Made by a program: the position numbers and the translations under genes | NCBI RefSeq assembly: GCF_001625305.1 | Contig: NW_017804087.1 | Location: forward strand, 412,559-476,558 | Length of the DNA stretch: 64,000 nt | DNA from: Branchiostoma belcheri | Lineage: Eukaryota; Chordata; Leptocardii; Amphioxiformes; Branchiostomatidae | Direction: 5' to 3' | Notes under the pieces: model-generated | The model's input: the letters and a program-made list of their open reading frames with translations, nothing else | Told to the model about the DNA's origin: nothing | Databases searched by the model: none | In this document: one piece after another, positions 38,913-50,648 of the stretch | How positions within the stretch are numbered: position 1 is the first letter of the stretch | Layout of the letters: each line of letters begins with the position of its first letter

Positions 38913-39040
38913 GACGTAGCTGTGGTCTCAGCTGCTACACCTGCCAGCACCTGGAGAGTTCACCTGATTTTTACACCTGTCTACAGAACCCCACCTCCGT
39001 CAGTACGGAGACATGTACGGGAGACGAGGACACCTGCCAG
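38913..39040 (+). CDS. Isolated Ly6-domain exon, copy of exon 2 at 6615-6742
   Basis: This 128-base exon has the same length, phase, acceptor (ttctcacag) and donor (gtcagtaactacctagagga) as exon 2 of the first Ly6 gene, 32 kb away. I count five differences (GGC/GGT, TTC/TTT, CCA/CCC, GAA/GAG, ACA/ACG), all synonymous, so the encoded peptide SCGLSCYTCQHLESS... is unchanged. Homology also covers about 200 bases of upstream intron (from about 38704), where substitutions and indels are frequent, and stops about 20 bases after the donor. No signal exon or later exons of the gene were found nearby. It may belong to a gene whose other exons lie elsewhere, or the region may be misassembled. Confidence 0.7.
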
Positions 39041-40249
39041 GTCAGTAACTACCTAGAGGAAATTGTTACACCATCACCTTCCCACAGTCTATGGTAAAGA
39101 AGAAAAACTCAGTCAGAAAAATCACAAGCCAAATCATACACAAATAACAACACAAACATGCACATTATCAGACAAGATGCATCAACATTTAAGTTCTAAA
39201 ACCTGCTTTGGATTGGAGACAAGAGTGCATTTGTTAGTGAGATAAAAGAAGGGCACAGCAAAATTACAGTAACGGTAACAGTCACTCAAAGGTGAACATG
39301 CAATATTATCAACAAACAATAACATGAAAATACATCTCACATAAGATATCACATGAAAACAATCCATACAACAAGTTAATACAATCAATAAGAATCATAT
39401 TGCAATATGCTGTCTGCATGAACAATCTTTACAGAAGTTCTTGGAAATGATCAAAGTTTGTACTTAAAAAAAAGCTCCCTATTGGTTGTTAGGATGCTGG
39501 TTACACAGCAGTTGACCCATCCTGACTGTCAATCACAACAGCCAATTAGAGAATGCCAATTAGCTGTTTGACCAATGAGAGAGTAGCTGCATGTCAGCCA
39601 AATCTTTGCACCTTCCTGGTTTTATTTTGCATTTCTATGTTTTGATGGGGGGCGGGGCTATAAGATTGGTCTATTGCACCAACAAATGTTGTTAAAACAT
39701 GTTGCAGACTGCAAATTAATGATGAATAAAACCTTAAGATACCTTGAAATCAGCAGATTAGTGCCACACCTCACCCAGACCAGACTGGGGAATTTCAACT
39801 GAATAACACTCGAAGGCAGCTGGCTTCAGTTCAGTAAACCAAGCAGTTTTAAAAACTACATGAACAGTAAGTGTTGCTTCATTAAGTCAATCTTATCAAT
39901 TAACAGGATAAATGATCATGTCCAGCATTGTATATATTCCAAGCTATTTATCAATAATGACTTGCTGGTAAACCAAGCCTCACTACAAAATGTTAGGAAG
40001 AGCTCACTTGAAAGGCAGCCGTAGTAAGGAAATTCTGAGGAAACAATTTCCGTTGTTCCAAAATTTCCTAGTGGCGCCCGCCATCTTGTTTGATACTGCC
40101 GCCTGCAGGCGTGGTGCCTGGCATTTTAATCGTTTTTGATTTTTAAAAAATGAGTCGCTTTGAATTTTGGAAGATAAAATCAGATGAAAGTTTCTAGAAC
40201 GTAAGATGCTTTTTTCAATTGAGATTAGGTAAAAGTTCATAGTAACGTT

Positions 40250-40500
40250 ACATTCAATGTGGATGGTGTTCAGCACCAAGGACATGTATGCTTGCCTGTG
40301 TGTGGATGGCATTCAGCACCAAGGATAGGCATGTTTGCTTGAGTTGAGATGGCTTTCAGCACCAAGGACAGGCATGTTTGTCTGAGTTTAGATGGCTTTC
40401 AGCACCAAGGACAGGCATGTTTGCCTGAGTTGAGATGGCTTTCAGCACCAAGGACAGGCATGTTTGCCTGAGTTTGATGATGTTCAATATCATGGACAAG
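40250..40500 (+). repeat. Minisatellite, ttcagcaccaaggacagg family
   Basis: About five tandem units of roughly 55 bases: ttcagcaccaaggacaggca, then tgtttgcctgagtt, then gagatggct. The central units are nearly identical. Confidence 0.9.
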
Positions 40501-40774
40501 ACTGATTACAAGTGGATCAAAATCGCCACCAGTACAAAAAAATCTTGAATACAGATTTATTTATTTTCACTCAACACATATTTTGCTGATCGTTCAATTG
40601 CTTAGCTTCTACGATTCTTTCCAGACATTGAATGCAAATAAAGTGCCCTACAAACAAGAAACAAATACATAGGTTTTACAATACTTCATCATAGCTGCAG
40701 CAGTTTGTTAAGAAAGACTCTTTTCAAGTGTCATCCTTTGCTACTGTATGTAATGCTATGCCACTGACTTTTCC

Positions 40775-41260
40775 TGTACAAGATGCATTTTTGTTTAGCA
40801 TGTATGTACATTGTATTACTAACTAATAAACTAATAAGTTTTCGAGCTGTACTTTACATAATATTATACCACGAACTTCTCCCATACAAGATGTATTTGT
40901 TCAGCTTGTATTTACATTGTATTCATTTATACTCATATCTGTAAATTCAAAAAAAAGTTTTCAAGTTGCACTTTATGTAATTCTACCAGTAACTTTTTCC
41001 AACACAAGTGGTAATTTTGTTCAGCATGTATTTACATTGTTTTTCTTCATACTCATATTTATACGATGTAAGTTTAAAAGAATATTCAAGTTGCACTTTA
41101 TGTAAATGCTGTACCAATGACTTTTTTTAATTTTGTATTTTTGTTCAGCTTGTATTTACATTGCATTTTATTCATAGTCATCTGTGATTTTATTAGGCTG
41201 AACTAAGTTATCAAGTTGTACATTATATTGCCACTGACATTTCCCGTACATGATATATTT
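40775..41260 (+). repeat. Degenerate tandem repeat of about 120 bases
   Basis: Four to five units share ttgttcagcttgtatttaca, then ttcatactcatat, then caagttgcactttatgtaat. AT-rich, with no coding capacity. Confidence 0.75.
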
Positions 41261-42138
41261 TCGTTACACGACAAAAACAACATTCCAAGGGACATAAAAA
41301 GCGTCATCCCGGCCAACCAACCTCCTCAAAACTCAGATTGGAATCAGTCACAGCCAGACAAATTGCTTCCTAGTTCACATGGCCCACAGCTTCTGGAAAA
41401 ACAACCCACCAACTCCACATTCCACATTGGAGGGTGTCAGCCTTTTTTTCAGATTGAAAATTGGACTGGTCTGTTGCAGTCATTGGATCATTTTATTTCC
41501 AAAGGGCAACAATTTTCAATCAGCTTTCAACCTTTAAGACTGCGCTGAGGCACATTTGTAGACTGATTTGATAGCACACAGTGCAGTGGCGTGATCTATC
41601 AGTAAGTCATGAGACTGTGAAGTGATCTCTGTACTTCTTGTTTTGTCGAAAAGGCCACGTTGATTTGATTATATGGATGACATCCGTGCGCGCATAAATG
41701 TTGGCCATTTTCAACCATACTGTAAATCGTACAAAACAGCTGCAAAATGAGCAAATATATACTGTAAGTTGCAAGAAAAATATTGGAAAATGATACCAAT
41801 GTCGTAGAATACCAAAATCAAATGAAAAAGACGAAAATGTAAAGAAATGAATCTGAAGCGTAGATTATTCCCCATATCATACTCTGGGTCATCTGTTCAA
41901 CCTTCATGGCCACGTAGATTTCATAATGAAGGCAACATAAGGAAATCTGTCTGCTATTGACATTAACCACCATTTCTTAGCACATTTTCATCATCCTTTG
42001 CTACGTAACTTTGCTACATAATCTTGTATCCAATAGAGAAGGCAAATGGCTAGAGTACTACTACTAAACTTCAGTGTTTTTACGTCTCGATGGCAATACC
42101 CAAGGAGGTCCCTTTCTTTGACCTCATTATAGAATCTA

Positions 42139-43857
42139 TCAATTGTAAAGTGGGCCGTTTTCAGTCTGATGGTTACCTTCAAATCTGCCATACATGTTGT
42201 TTTCAGGTGTAACAATGGCGTCATATTGATCATCATGCAGACCACTCTCACTAGCATTTTCGGAGTCAGCTTTTTGACTGTTACTGCCATAGATGTCGTT
42301 TTGTGTAGGTGTACCAATGCCATCTTTTGTCTGATTATCATGCAAATCATTCACACCAGCATTTTGTGGGTTAGATTCTTGGCTGTTGCCTCCAATTCTA
42401 CCATAGATGTTGTTTTGCGTAGGTGTAATAATGCCATATTCGTCTTGATTATCAGGCAAATTCTTCTCACCTGCATTTTGTGGGTTAGATTCTTGACTGT
42501 TAACGTTACTTTTGACTCTACCATACATGTTGTTTTCGGTAGGTGTAACAATGGTGTCATTACCGGACAATACATTCTCACCTACATTTTGTTCAAATGA
42601 AGATTTTTGACTGTTACCTTTGTTTCTGCCATAGATGTTGTCATGGGTAGGTGTAACAACGGCCCTGTGCTTAATATGGTACAATGCTTGCTCGCCTGCA
42701 TTTTGAGGGTTGTTGTCTTGACCGATTGGGCCAACTGAACTTTCTGATTGTTCGATCGAACCTGAAGTTTGTGGGAAAGGCTTTTGACTATGAGACTCAA
42801 TAATTACGGTGCGACTCCTTCTGTAAACAGGATTAAGAAATGTACCGGTATCCTGGGAACTTTTTGGCATACTCTTACACCGGTATGGCCTGTCCTTCTC
42901 ATGGATACTATTTCCATTGCATATCATATCCTCACTCGTTTGGTTTAACCTTTTTCTGACTAACATGATCGGCCATGCCAGAATGATAATGGTCAACACT
43001 ATACCCAATATGATGATAACTGTTACAGGGTTAACGCTTGTTGTTTTTGATGCTTTGGATGTGTGTTTCTCTGTCTTGGGAAGTTTTGTGGTAGTGGTAT
43101 TTATGGCATCTGTTTTGTAAACGCGAAGTTCAGTTTTGGCTCGGTTGTAGTTGTCGGTGCTTACGTCCTGTTTGGCAGAACATGCACGCAGGTTTGCTCG
43201 GTGGATTGGAACACCTTTCAAGCTACCTGGACTACTACATTTCGGCACCCCATTTGAACAAAAATCTGCATACAACGGGCCCCTATCTTCTGGGCACCAC
43301 TGTGGGATAGCCTGGAGGCGTTTGTCAAAAGCTGAGGCCATTTCTGACAACCAAAACATACGGCAATCACAGTGAATTTGGTTACCATGAATAAAGCGAC
43401 GAATATGCAACCACGATGCGTCCCGCAGGCGAAGAACAGCCGCTATACCCAAGTTTGCCTCCGAAAACGTGGTCAACTTATTGTAAGATAGGTCAATATA
43501 AAAAGATTGCAAATTGCCACTAGCCAAGTCAAGCCTTACATAGGATAACAGGTTATGGGACAAATCCAGGTTGGCAAGACGGCGAAGATGGTTTATTGAT
43601 TCCCATGGAAATGTTGTGAGGAGGTTGTGGCGAAGATTTAGAATAACGAGGTGCCGAAAGAAAGAGAGGTCATGGATTGTTTGGATGCGGTTTTCTTGGA
43701 GTAAAACTTTGGTGATGACTCCTGGTAGTTTAGTAGGTAGACTAGTTATGTTAGATTTGGGGCAGATGATCTCGTGTCCTACAAAACATCTTTGTGGAAA
43801 CACATTGAGTACACTTGCTACCAGTGTCATAAAAACGACACACTGTGTCAATAACAT
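42139..43857 (-). CDS. Single-exon LRR transmembrane receptor with repeated tyrosine cassettes
   Basis: Intronless 572-residue type I membrane protein, ATG at 43857. Residues 1-21 are a signal peptide. An N-terminal LRR cap (RCFVGHEIICP) is followed by LRRs at about 46-140, for example LVILNLRHNLLTTFPW and LANLDLSHNLLSYV. A C-terminal LRR cap starts HCDCRMFWLSEM and has partner cysteines at 188, 200, 207 and 226. One membrane helix spans about 277-300, then a 270-residue tail. The tail has five cassettes of the form TPTxNNxYGR, with tyrosines near 409, 445, 485, 523 and 556, spaced 33-40 residues, several joined by NSQESNPQNAG linkers. Such NxYG sites could be phosphorylated and bind SH2 proteins; that is inference. 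LRR-only membrane receptors encoded in one exon are common in amphioxus. Neighbours do not reveal its ligand. Confidence 0.85.
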   Translation of the reverse strand: MLLTQCVVFMTLVASVLNVFPQRCFVGHEIICPKSNITSLPTKLPGVITKVLLQENRIQTIHDLSFFRHLVILNLRHNLLTTFPWESINHLRRLANLDLSHNLLSYVRLDLASGNLQSFYIDLSYNKLTTFSEANLGIAAVLRLRDASWLHIRRFIHGNQIHCDCRMFWLSEMASAFDKRLQAIPQWCPEDRGPLYADFCSNGVPKCSSPGSLKGVPIHRANLRACSAKQDVSTDNYNRAKTELRVYKTDAINTTTTKLPKTEKHTSKASKTTSVNPVTVIIILGIVLTIIILAWPIMLVRKRLNQTSEDMICNGNSIHEKDRPYRCKSMPKSSQDTGTFLNPVYRRSRTVIIESHSQKPFPQTSGSIEQSESSVGPIGQDNNPQNAGEQALYHIKHRAVVTPTHDNIYGRNKGNSQKSSFEQNVGENVLSGNDTIVTPTENNMYGRVKSNVNSQESNPQNAGEKNLPDNQDEYGIITPTQNNIYGRIGGNSQESNPQNAGVNDLHDNQTKDGIGTPTQNDIYGSNSQKADSENASESGLHDDQYDAIVTPENNMYGRFEGNHQTENGPLYN

Positions 43858-43894
43858 GATGGTCTTCTTTACTTACAATCTAAGGGTTCTGGGT

Positions 43895-44225
43895 TCGAAC
43901 CTGTAACAGGCTCCAATGTTGTGCCCTTGGGAAAGGCACTTACACCTATTTCCTTACTCGGCTAAGGTGGAAATGAGTACCTAGCTTCGGTTAGGGACGT
44001 CCTCTGGGATGAGACCTCTAAAGCTGGAGGTCCCGTGTTTGAGGAGAGCCACACCCCAAGCACATTAAAGACCCCACTACTTTTATCAAAAAGAGTAGGG
44101 GTCCATCCCTATTTGAGGAAGTTTGTGCCTTTAATAGCCGTACAAAACCAGTGTGTTACACCTAGTGTGGTTTACACGAGTCTTATGCAAAACAAAGAAT
44201 CTGTCGTAGCTGATCTTCCAAAGTG
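43895..44225 (+). mobile_element. Probable tRNA-derived SINE
   Basis: Begins with a B-box-like gggttcgaacc and continues gcccttgggaaaggcactta, ttccttactcggctaagg, aatgagtacctagcttcggt. This arrangement resembles SINE families seen in marine invertebrates. No A box or cloverleaf is visible upstream, so it is not a tRNA gene. It lies just before the start of the LRR gene. Confidence 0.5.
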
Positions 44226-44627
44226 ATACACAGGTGCATAAAAGGCCGGCGTCAAGACCACAGTGGATTTTGCACACCAGCCTCTGTAGCAGAAACAACC
44301 TGTGGAACAAAATGGAAATATGGTACTGTATTTACACGTACACTATTTCCACTAATCATGTTACGCAGTCCCCTACAATGATTCTACAAGTCATCCAGTG
44401 AATATAAATAACTAGTAAACGAGTATGTGCTCACCAATGTAGTAAGTGTCAATCTCCAAAAGACAAGACACTCAACCCAATAGGACACCGAAGATCTGCA
44501 TTGCAGTCGGAGCGCTACACGAGACTTGACAGGAAAGTGTTGCCAAGTGGAAGTGTGCTTGCCAAGTAGTTATCAAATGCCTCCTGCAGACGAAAGTCGA
44601 AATGATGCAAGTCTGTTTCATAGGCTG

Positions 44628-44898
44628 TTCCAAAAAGATGGAGGGGGGGGCTGGACTAGCTATAAAGAAGGCAGGAAAGGTTTCAGCAAATCTGGATTGG
44701 ACCTTTGGTAGGGTTTGAACAAATCTGGATTGGAACTGGAATAGGGAAATCTGGATTGTAAACTAGGTAGTGGTAGAACAAATCTGGATTGGAACTAGGA
44801 TATAGTTGAATGAGCAAACTTGGTTTAGAACTAGGGTAGGGGCAAAAGCTGATTTTGGACTCCTTTAACCCCTTCCACATTTGTTTTTTTGGAACAGT
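44628..44898. mobile_element. Inverted-repeat element with internal tandem repeats
   Basis: Ends ctgttccaaaaa (44628) and its complement ttttttggaacag (44886-44898). The interior carries several aaatctggattggaac units about 33-60 bases apart (44689-44800). No coding frame. The rest of 43858-45467 shows no exon. Confidence 0.6.
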
Positions 44899-45467
44899 CC
44901 ATTTTTAGTATGTTGGTTATTATCATTTTGTCATTCCTTGTGTACCTTTGACTTTTGTAATCTCGGCGCAATCTTCTCAGTGTATGATGAGTCTGGCTTT
45001 TGATTGAAATTCTCCTCTACTAGGTGATGATATGAAAGAAAAAAAAGGAAAAACAACAGACTAATCGTGTATATATCGAGAACAATGTCTTTTTCTATCT
45101 CTTTGTCGAAACTTGTAATCTCCAGCTTGCAATCTCCAAGCAGATGTAGTATTTCAAGCATGCTTTTGAGGCTTTCATAACTTGTTATACTAAGAAAGCT
45201 TAAGGAAAGCAGAGAAATATGGACCACTGGAAAGAATATTAAAAACCTTCAAAACAGCCAAGCATTTTAATCATATTAATCCATAAAACTATTTCCCCTT
45301 CTGTTGCATTCTATGTCCATGATGAAGTTTTCGGACTATAATTCCACAGAAGTCAGCTGTACTTTAATATTGGGTTATACATGTACTGATCATAAACTGA
45401 TGTTCACATTTATATGTGTTGAGCCTGATGATGTTTAAGTTCTTTCACTCCCTGCACCTGCTGTTGT

Positions 45468-48400
45468 CTAACACTCTCTCGCGAGACTAGAATCCCAGGC
45501 CAAACTGGTGTAGACATTGTTTTCCATGGTCTCTGGAATCAGTACTTGATAGTCAAGTTCAGATTCAGCGTCAAGTATTTTGCTGGAAGACGATATTGAG
45601 ACTGAGCCCAGGGTTATGGGCGTGAAGTTTTTCTTCTCACTCTCGCCCCCTGTTGCGGTCTCGTGCGCTCTTGCGAGAGTTGATGAGTTCAAGGCCAAAC
45701 TTGTGTATTCACGGTTTGTAGTTGTCACAGGGATCACTTCCTGATAGTCTGCTCCAGTTTCATTGGTAAGGAATTCACAGGCAGAAGGCAATGTACCAAG
45801 GGCTGACAGTGAGAAATTCTTCATCTCGAGAACGTCAGGAATTTCTTCATAATCATGGTCAGGGATTTCGGAATCTTCCACAATCCTGAAAACGCATGGA
45901 AAGTGTTAGTGATATTTGTTGTCAGAAGTAAAAAAAAAGAGAGAAACATAATTATTTTGTTGGAATTAGTTTGTACAACACCATGAAATTGGAGATTTTG
46001 GACTTCCGGGAAGTAAAGCTATTCCCAGCTTCCTGAATCCGTCCATGTTGAGCCCCAATATTATTCTTGCTGGCACCCGGGTACCCAGCCACATTCCGAG
46101 ACCTTTACATTCACTACATTTCCCGTCGTTGTACACATGTACCTGTCAACATTCTCCCACCCACTTGCTGTCCACGTACTCTTTCCAGACAAGCATACAC
46201 ACAAACGTACAGCTCAGCCACCCAAAACAATACTTCCGTAACCAGAAGTAAACACTAATTATAAAGTCGACTCGCTAATGCTAGATGTACCAGCAAAGTT
46301 AAAAGTTTGTTGACAGAATAGAGTAGAGTACTTGCTCTTACCGTTTCTGTCTTCTGCGTTTGAAGATGAAAAACGCATTCACACTGCATGAGACAACAAG
46401 AATCGCCGCCACTGTCACAGCTACTATCGTGGACACTTGTACTTGAACGAAGCCCGTTTCTGTAAAGAAATTAACGTTGTTGTTACTGGTACTTTCGGAA
46501 ATGGGGTGAACTTGAGAGTTGGTTTACAGTATGTGGGTGTGAGAAGATTGACAGACAGAATGACAGGAGGCCAAAAAGGTCAGACACAGGAATGTTTGGG
46601 TCTCCGAATCTGGCCAGCAGGAATTGGTGGTGGTGGTGGCGGGGGGGGGGGGTACTTAAATGCATACTAACTTACATGTAGAATTGCAATGTAGACAAAT
46701 AAAGGTTTAATCATTTAACATCTGTATAATCACTTAACAAAAACAAGCATGTGCATTGGCCATGGATCACGTGACTCACCCGTGCAATAGGGACCCAGGA
46801 CGTCGAATCGTCTGTTTTTCTGACACTCCACTGCAACTGCGCGTCTATCCTGGCATGTGACCGTCACTCGTTGACCAATGAGAGCGAGGGGCGGAGACAC
46901 GGACACGACACGTGAGTCAGTGGGGATGGCTTCACAGCGACCAACAGCTTTGAAAAAAAACACACGAAAAAATACGTAATTCCCTGGTTAGTTATATTTG
47001 CAACTTTGTGACTTTTTGGTGTCACATGTACATGTACCTTATTCTATCTATATTCTTCACATGTTATATATTATATATACATATGTATCTATCTGTGTAT
47101 GTACATTGGATTTTAGAATTTAGAATCAATTCAATTCAATCTGTTTTATGCATTGTTTCAAATTCTCCCGCTTGTTGATTAAATTGCCAAAATTGAATTT
47201 AAAAAAGTTTTTAACGGTTGAAAACTCTAACCCCACCTACACTCAGAGTAAGTTAGTTGTGACTTTTTCTTCAACCTACCATAATTGTTAAATTTAACCA
47301 TATAAGAAACTCACCTTCATAACGCAGAAAGAATCTGCCTGCCTGCTGCTCCCCTTGCGGCTTTGTCCGGAACTGCACGCTGATGATATTGCTGGCACTA
47401 ATGTATTCCACACTCGGATCCAGAGTCTTGTTTGGAACTTTATTGACTCTTTGTGATGATTCACTCTCTGTAATTATCAAACTGTCATCTGGGGACAGCT
47501 CGGAAAGTTCTAGAATTACCCTGATGACATTTTCAGGGTGGACTTGTATGTTCCAAGTACAGTTTTGGCTGGGAAGGTACGATTCAGGAAAGTTTGGAGA
47601 GTATATGGTTCCACTGTCATTGTTTAAATTACCGCCACAGGCAACAATAGAAGCTGAAAAACAATGTTGACAAATGTTTACTTCTCTTCTGTAGTACCAA
47701 GGTCAGGCACCAGGTGGCCCACATTTGACCTTAACCTTAGTCCTTCCAAGACGTACCCACATACCAAATATCATCACAATTCCTGAAGGCCTTCTTAATT
47801 TATGCTGACCACAAAGATGCACAGACACACTAGGCTAGATAAGTAGCAGTCTTACCTTCAATGAAGGCTTCAAACACTTCCATTTTCTGCGAGCCACTGA
47901 GTCCTCCACAAAACTGAGACTGGTCTCCGCCGCACGGTGCAGTGCAGTCAGAAGCCTGTAGTCGGCGCGAGACAGCAGTGTCGCCTTGAAATTGATCCCC
48001 ACAACGGCACCCGTAACTGTTGACCACTCCTGCGTATTTATGTCCAGACGACGTACAGAACGCCAGGCAGCGTTGGACCGTCATTTCTGTCGCGGAAGTG
48101 GCCGGGCCAACCAGTACAGGGCTGTGAGGGGGGTTATCCTGGTAGCACCCCAGTGATATGGGGACTGTTGAGAACAAGAGGACGTGTAAGGGGGTTTTGA
48201 GATGCATGACATAGATCGTTTACTAAAACGCGTAGCTGTTACATTTAATTTACGTTACTACAAGAGTGCATACATGATAGTGGAACTACATGTATTTAAG
48301 TTTTTTTGGTACCACTATGGGATAGGATTCGTTCAACTAATGATTAATTTCCAGTGAAAAGTCAAGTTTTTCCGGCCTCAAATTTGGATGCCTTTAATTA

Positions 48401-48499
48401 GATATACAGTTTACACTCACCTGTAGCCTTAGCAACAGCAAGTACGGTCGTCTGTGCGATGAGACAAAACTTAACGATTGTCTGAAGGTTTCCCATCAT
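45468..48499 (-). CDS. WSC-CUB-sushi-like transmembrane receptor with duplicated paired-tyrosine tail
   Basis: Six exons on the - strand: 48421-48499, 47856-48164, 47315-47653, 46780-46947, 46342-46459, 45468-45885; phases match and give 476 residues. Exon 1 is a signal peptide (FCLIAQTTVLAVA). Exon 2 is a WSC domain (LGCYQDNPP, CLAFCTSSGHKYAGV, YGCRCGD, CGGDQSQFCGG). Exon 3 is a CUB domain (CGGNLNNDSGTIYSPNFPES, CTWNI). Exon 4 has four cysteines like a short sushi module but lacks its tryptophan. Exon 5 is a membrane helix followed by KRRRQKR. Exon 6 is the tail: HDYEEIPD at about 350, then two copies of a roughly 62-residue unit, each with DYQ(E/V)(V/L)IP and, 13 residues after that tyrosine, YTSLA (Tyr 385/398 and 450/463). 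WSC plus CUB recalls Kremen, but there is no kringle. Each domain sits on its own exon. The ligand is unknown. Confidence 0.85.
46490..46680 (+). repeat. R1-type fragment in intron 4 of the WSC-CUB gene
   Basis: Blocks gaagattgacagacagaatg, gtcagacacaggaatg, cgaatctggccagcaggaat, then a G run. Here the fragment is antisense to its host gene. Confidence 0.6.
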
Positions 48500-50324
48500 A
48501 GTGGATATAGGATGTTTTCCTCCTATCACAATCGGACAGCCCTGTCTTCAGTAGCCTGGTAGCCAGACCGTCGTAGACTCGCCGGTATCTCTACGGTGCT
48601 CAGAGTGCTGCCCGTCCGCCCAGGTCCATTAGCGTACGCCGGGGGTGTTTTACGGGACCAGTTTCAACTACTTCGCCTATAAGAAATTTCGGCTGGTTGG
48701 AAAGATCGACTGCCAGAGGAAAGGCCTATGGCAAGAAACGGGGGTCGAAACACTCCAAAGCCGGCCCCTAGAGAATGGCCACCAGGCTATATCTTCAGTG
48801 TTCTTCGCCAAATAGCAACCCGCAATGTGTTAGGACCCGGTAATATACATCGTGCGATCGCAAAGTAATGGCATTCACGCAATAGTCATTCACATGTCCT
48901 ACAAAATGCCCTGCTGTCTTGTTGTAGAAAAGGCTGTCCTAGACCCTTGTCAGCGGTTAAATATTGGTTCTGTCACAGTTTTTCTGAAATCCTAACCGCA
49001 TCAGAATCGTGCGACGACCGACTGCAAATGTGCAAGTGAGCGCCAAGAAGCAACCGCGACGTGATAGCAACAACATTAATGACTGCCTATGACGTGTTTT
49101 TACCGGGAAAAGTACCCTCAAATCTTTTTCTAAGACACCGTTAACAAGCAGACTGATCTAGACCTTGAAAGGAAATGGTTGTTTGCTCAGGTAGGTGAGG
49201 TTTATATACTGCAAGGCGAAGATAGGATCTTGAGAGGACGGAAGTAAAAACAGGTGTCATTTAAGGACTGTCAATCTCCGTCTTCCGCAGGTGTCTCAGG
49301 AAAGACGTTCTAGTCCCTCAAAACTCTTCAACAAACACTTGAGACAGCTCATGTTGTCTATACCTGTTGTGATCATTGCTTCTAATAATATCAAACGTAT
49401 ACGTGTTCACAAAATGTGTCCGTCGTTTTTCAGTGGCACATGTCTAACACTAGCCTGGTAACCATTCCTCCCAGGCCCGCTAATGTGTATTTACCGACCC
49501 TAGTTCTTCTCTGACAACATATCTTTACAGCCTGCCTTTCTGATCATTGCGGAGAAGTAGTTGAAGCCAGCAGACCCGTCTAAAAAATCCCCGGCATACG
49601 CCAGTGTGGCTAGGCGGGCGGACAACAATCCAAGCACCGTAAAAATACCGGGAGCTCCCGTTGGTACGGTTATCGGGCTAGATGTTTACGGGTGCCGGAG
49701 ACCACCTGTTTGCTTTTTTTGTTTTTTTATCTATTTACTTCACCTTATTTTTTCCATGTTTATTTTTTATCATTCATCGTCAGTGAAAAAAAAAACTTGC
49801 TGTGGTCTATTTAGCGTCTGTATGTGTTACTACACATGTAACAGTCGAGTTATCAAGACTAACTTGTACACTTTTACACAGGTACTCGTCTTGACCTCAG
49901 GTAACCTCTGCCCAGCAAACATGTCTACTTTCGGTACATTACGTCACGTCCGGTTGATTTCCAAAAGCTGCGCGGGAAAAAGCAATCTCTACTAGTACGA
50001 ACGATCGCTGTTTTTGTTTACATGACATGCAAATTATTTAAAGACATGTACAAACTATCGGTAAAGTGGTTACTCTAAGATGAGTCTGACATTTGTACCT
50101 TTGTTCTACCTATCTAACAATTAAATGTTCTGAAAATAACCAACTGATGCAACTTTGACACAGCAAAATCTAAACGTGGAACTTTGAAAAGTTCTACATG
50201 ATTGTGCACGTGGTGATCTTGTATCCTGGCAACTCACTGATACGGCAGTTGCATGCACAAAATACAGTTTCATAAACATTTAGTAACAAATCATTACTAG
50301 TATATAAAGCATATACAGTACAAG
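48500..50324. other. Intergenic DNA
   Basis: 5' flank of the WSC-CUB gene. Contains the 238-base inverted-repeat element at 48552-48789. A long open frame at 49561-49995 lacks an ATG and crosses low-complexity sequence. No gene supported. Confidence 0.55.
48552..48789. mobile_element. Inverted-repeat element with tagcctgg termini
   Basis: Termini tagcctggtagcc and ggccaccaggcta are near-complementary. The flanks tgtcttcag (48543-48551) and tatcttcag (48790-48798) match at 8 of 9 positions, a probable 9-base target duplication, as for the foldback at 29944-30026. No coding frame. Confidence 0.75.
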
Positions 50325-50648
50325 TGGCCAAACAAATGATGACATAAAACAGACCGATACCGTATCGAAGTCGTTGGTAAGATTGAATCCCCTTTAATTG
50401 CTGCCTAACCCCTCCCCATTCGAATTTGTTTATTTAAAATGACAGAAAAAATGCAAATAATGTTTCTACTCACTGATACAGAAGATATGAGGCCACCAAA
50501 AAGTCTTACGGAATTCCCTATATCTAAGACTAACTCTATAATAAATATTTGAGTTACACAATTAATTTTACTTTTTTTTACGTCTACAATACGGCAGGTC
50601 TTGTTACACAAAGATCTTCACATCTATATCGGCAGATGGCGCTGGCGA

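Larger units (their letters stand above)
39060..42138. other. Intergenic DNA with tandem repeats
   Basis: No coding exon recognised. Contains a segment rich in ccaat/attgg (39480-39680), the ttcagcaccaaggacagg minisatellite (40250-40500) and a roughly 120-base tandem repeat (40775-41260). Confidence 0.6.

Noticed and set aside
43880..43930. Possible tRNA gene (gggttcgaacc)
   Set aside because: Only the B-box part is present; no A box, no anticodon arm and no acceptor stem, so a SINE fragment is more likely.
45468..48499. Calling the WSC-CUB gene Kremen
   Set aside because: No kringle domain is present, a sushi-like module follows the CUB domain, and the tail is unlike what I know of Kremen.
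49561..49995. 144-residue open frame on the + strand
   Set aside because: No ATG start, crosses poly-T and poly-A stretches, no domain or signal, no splice context.
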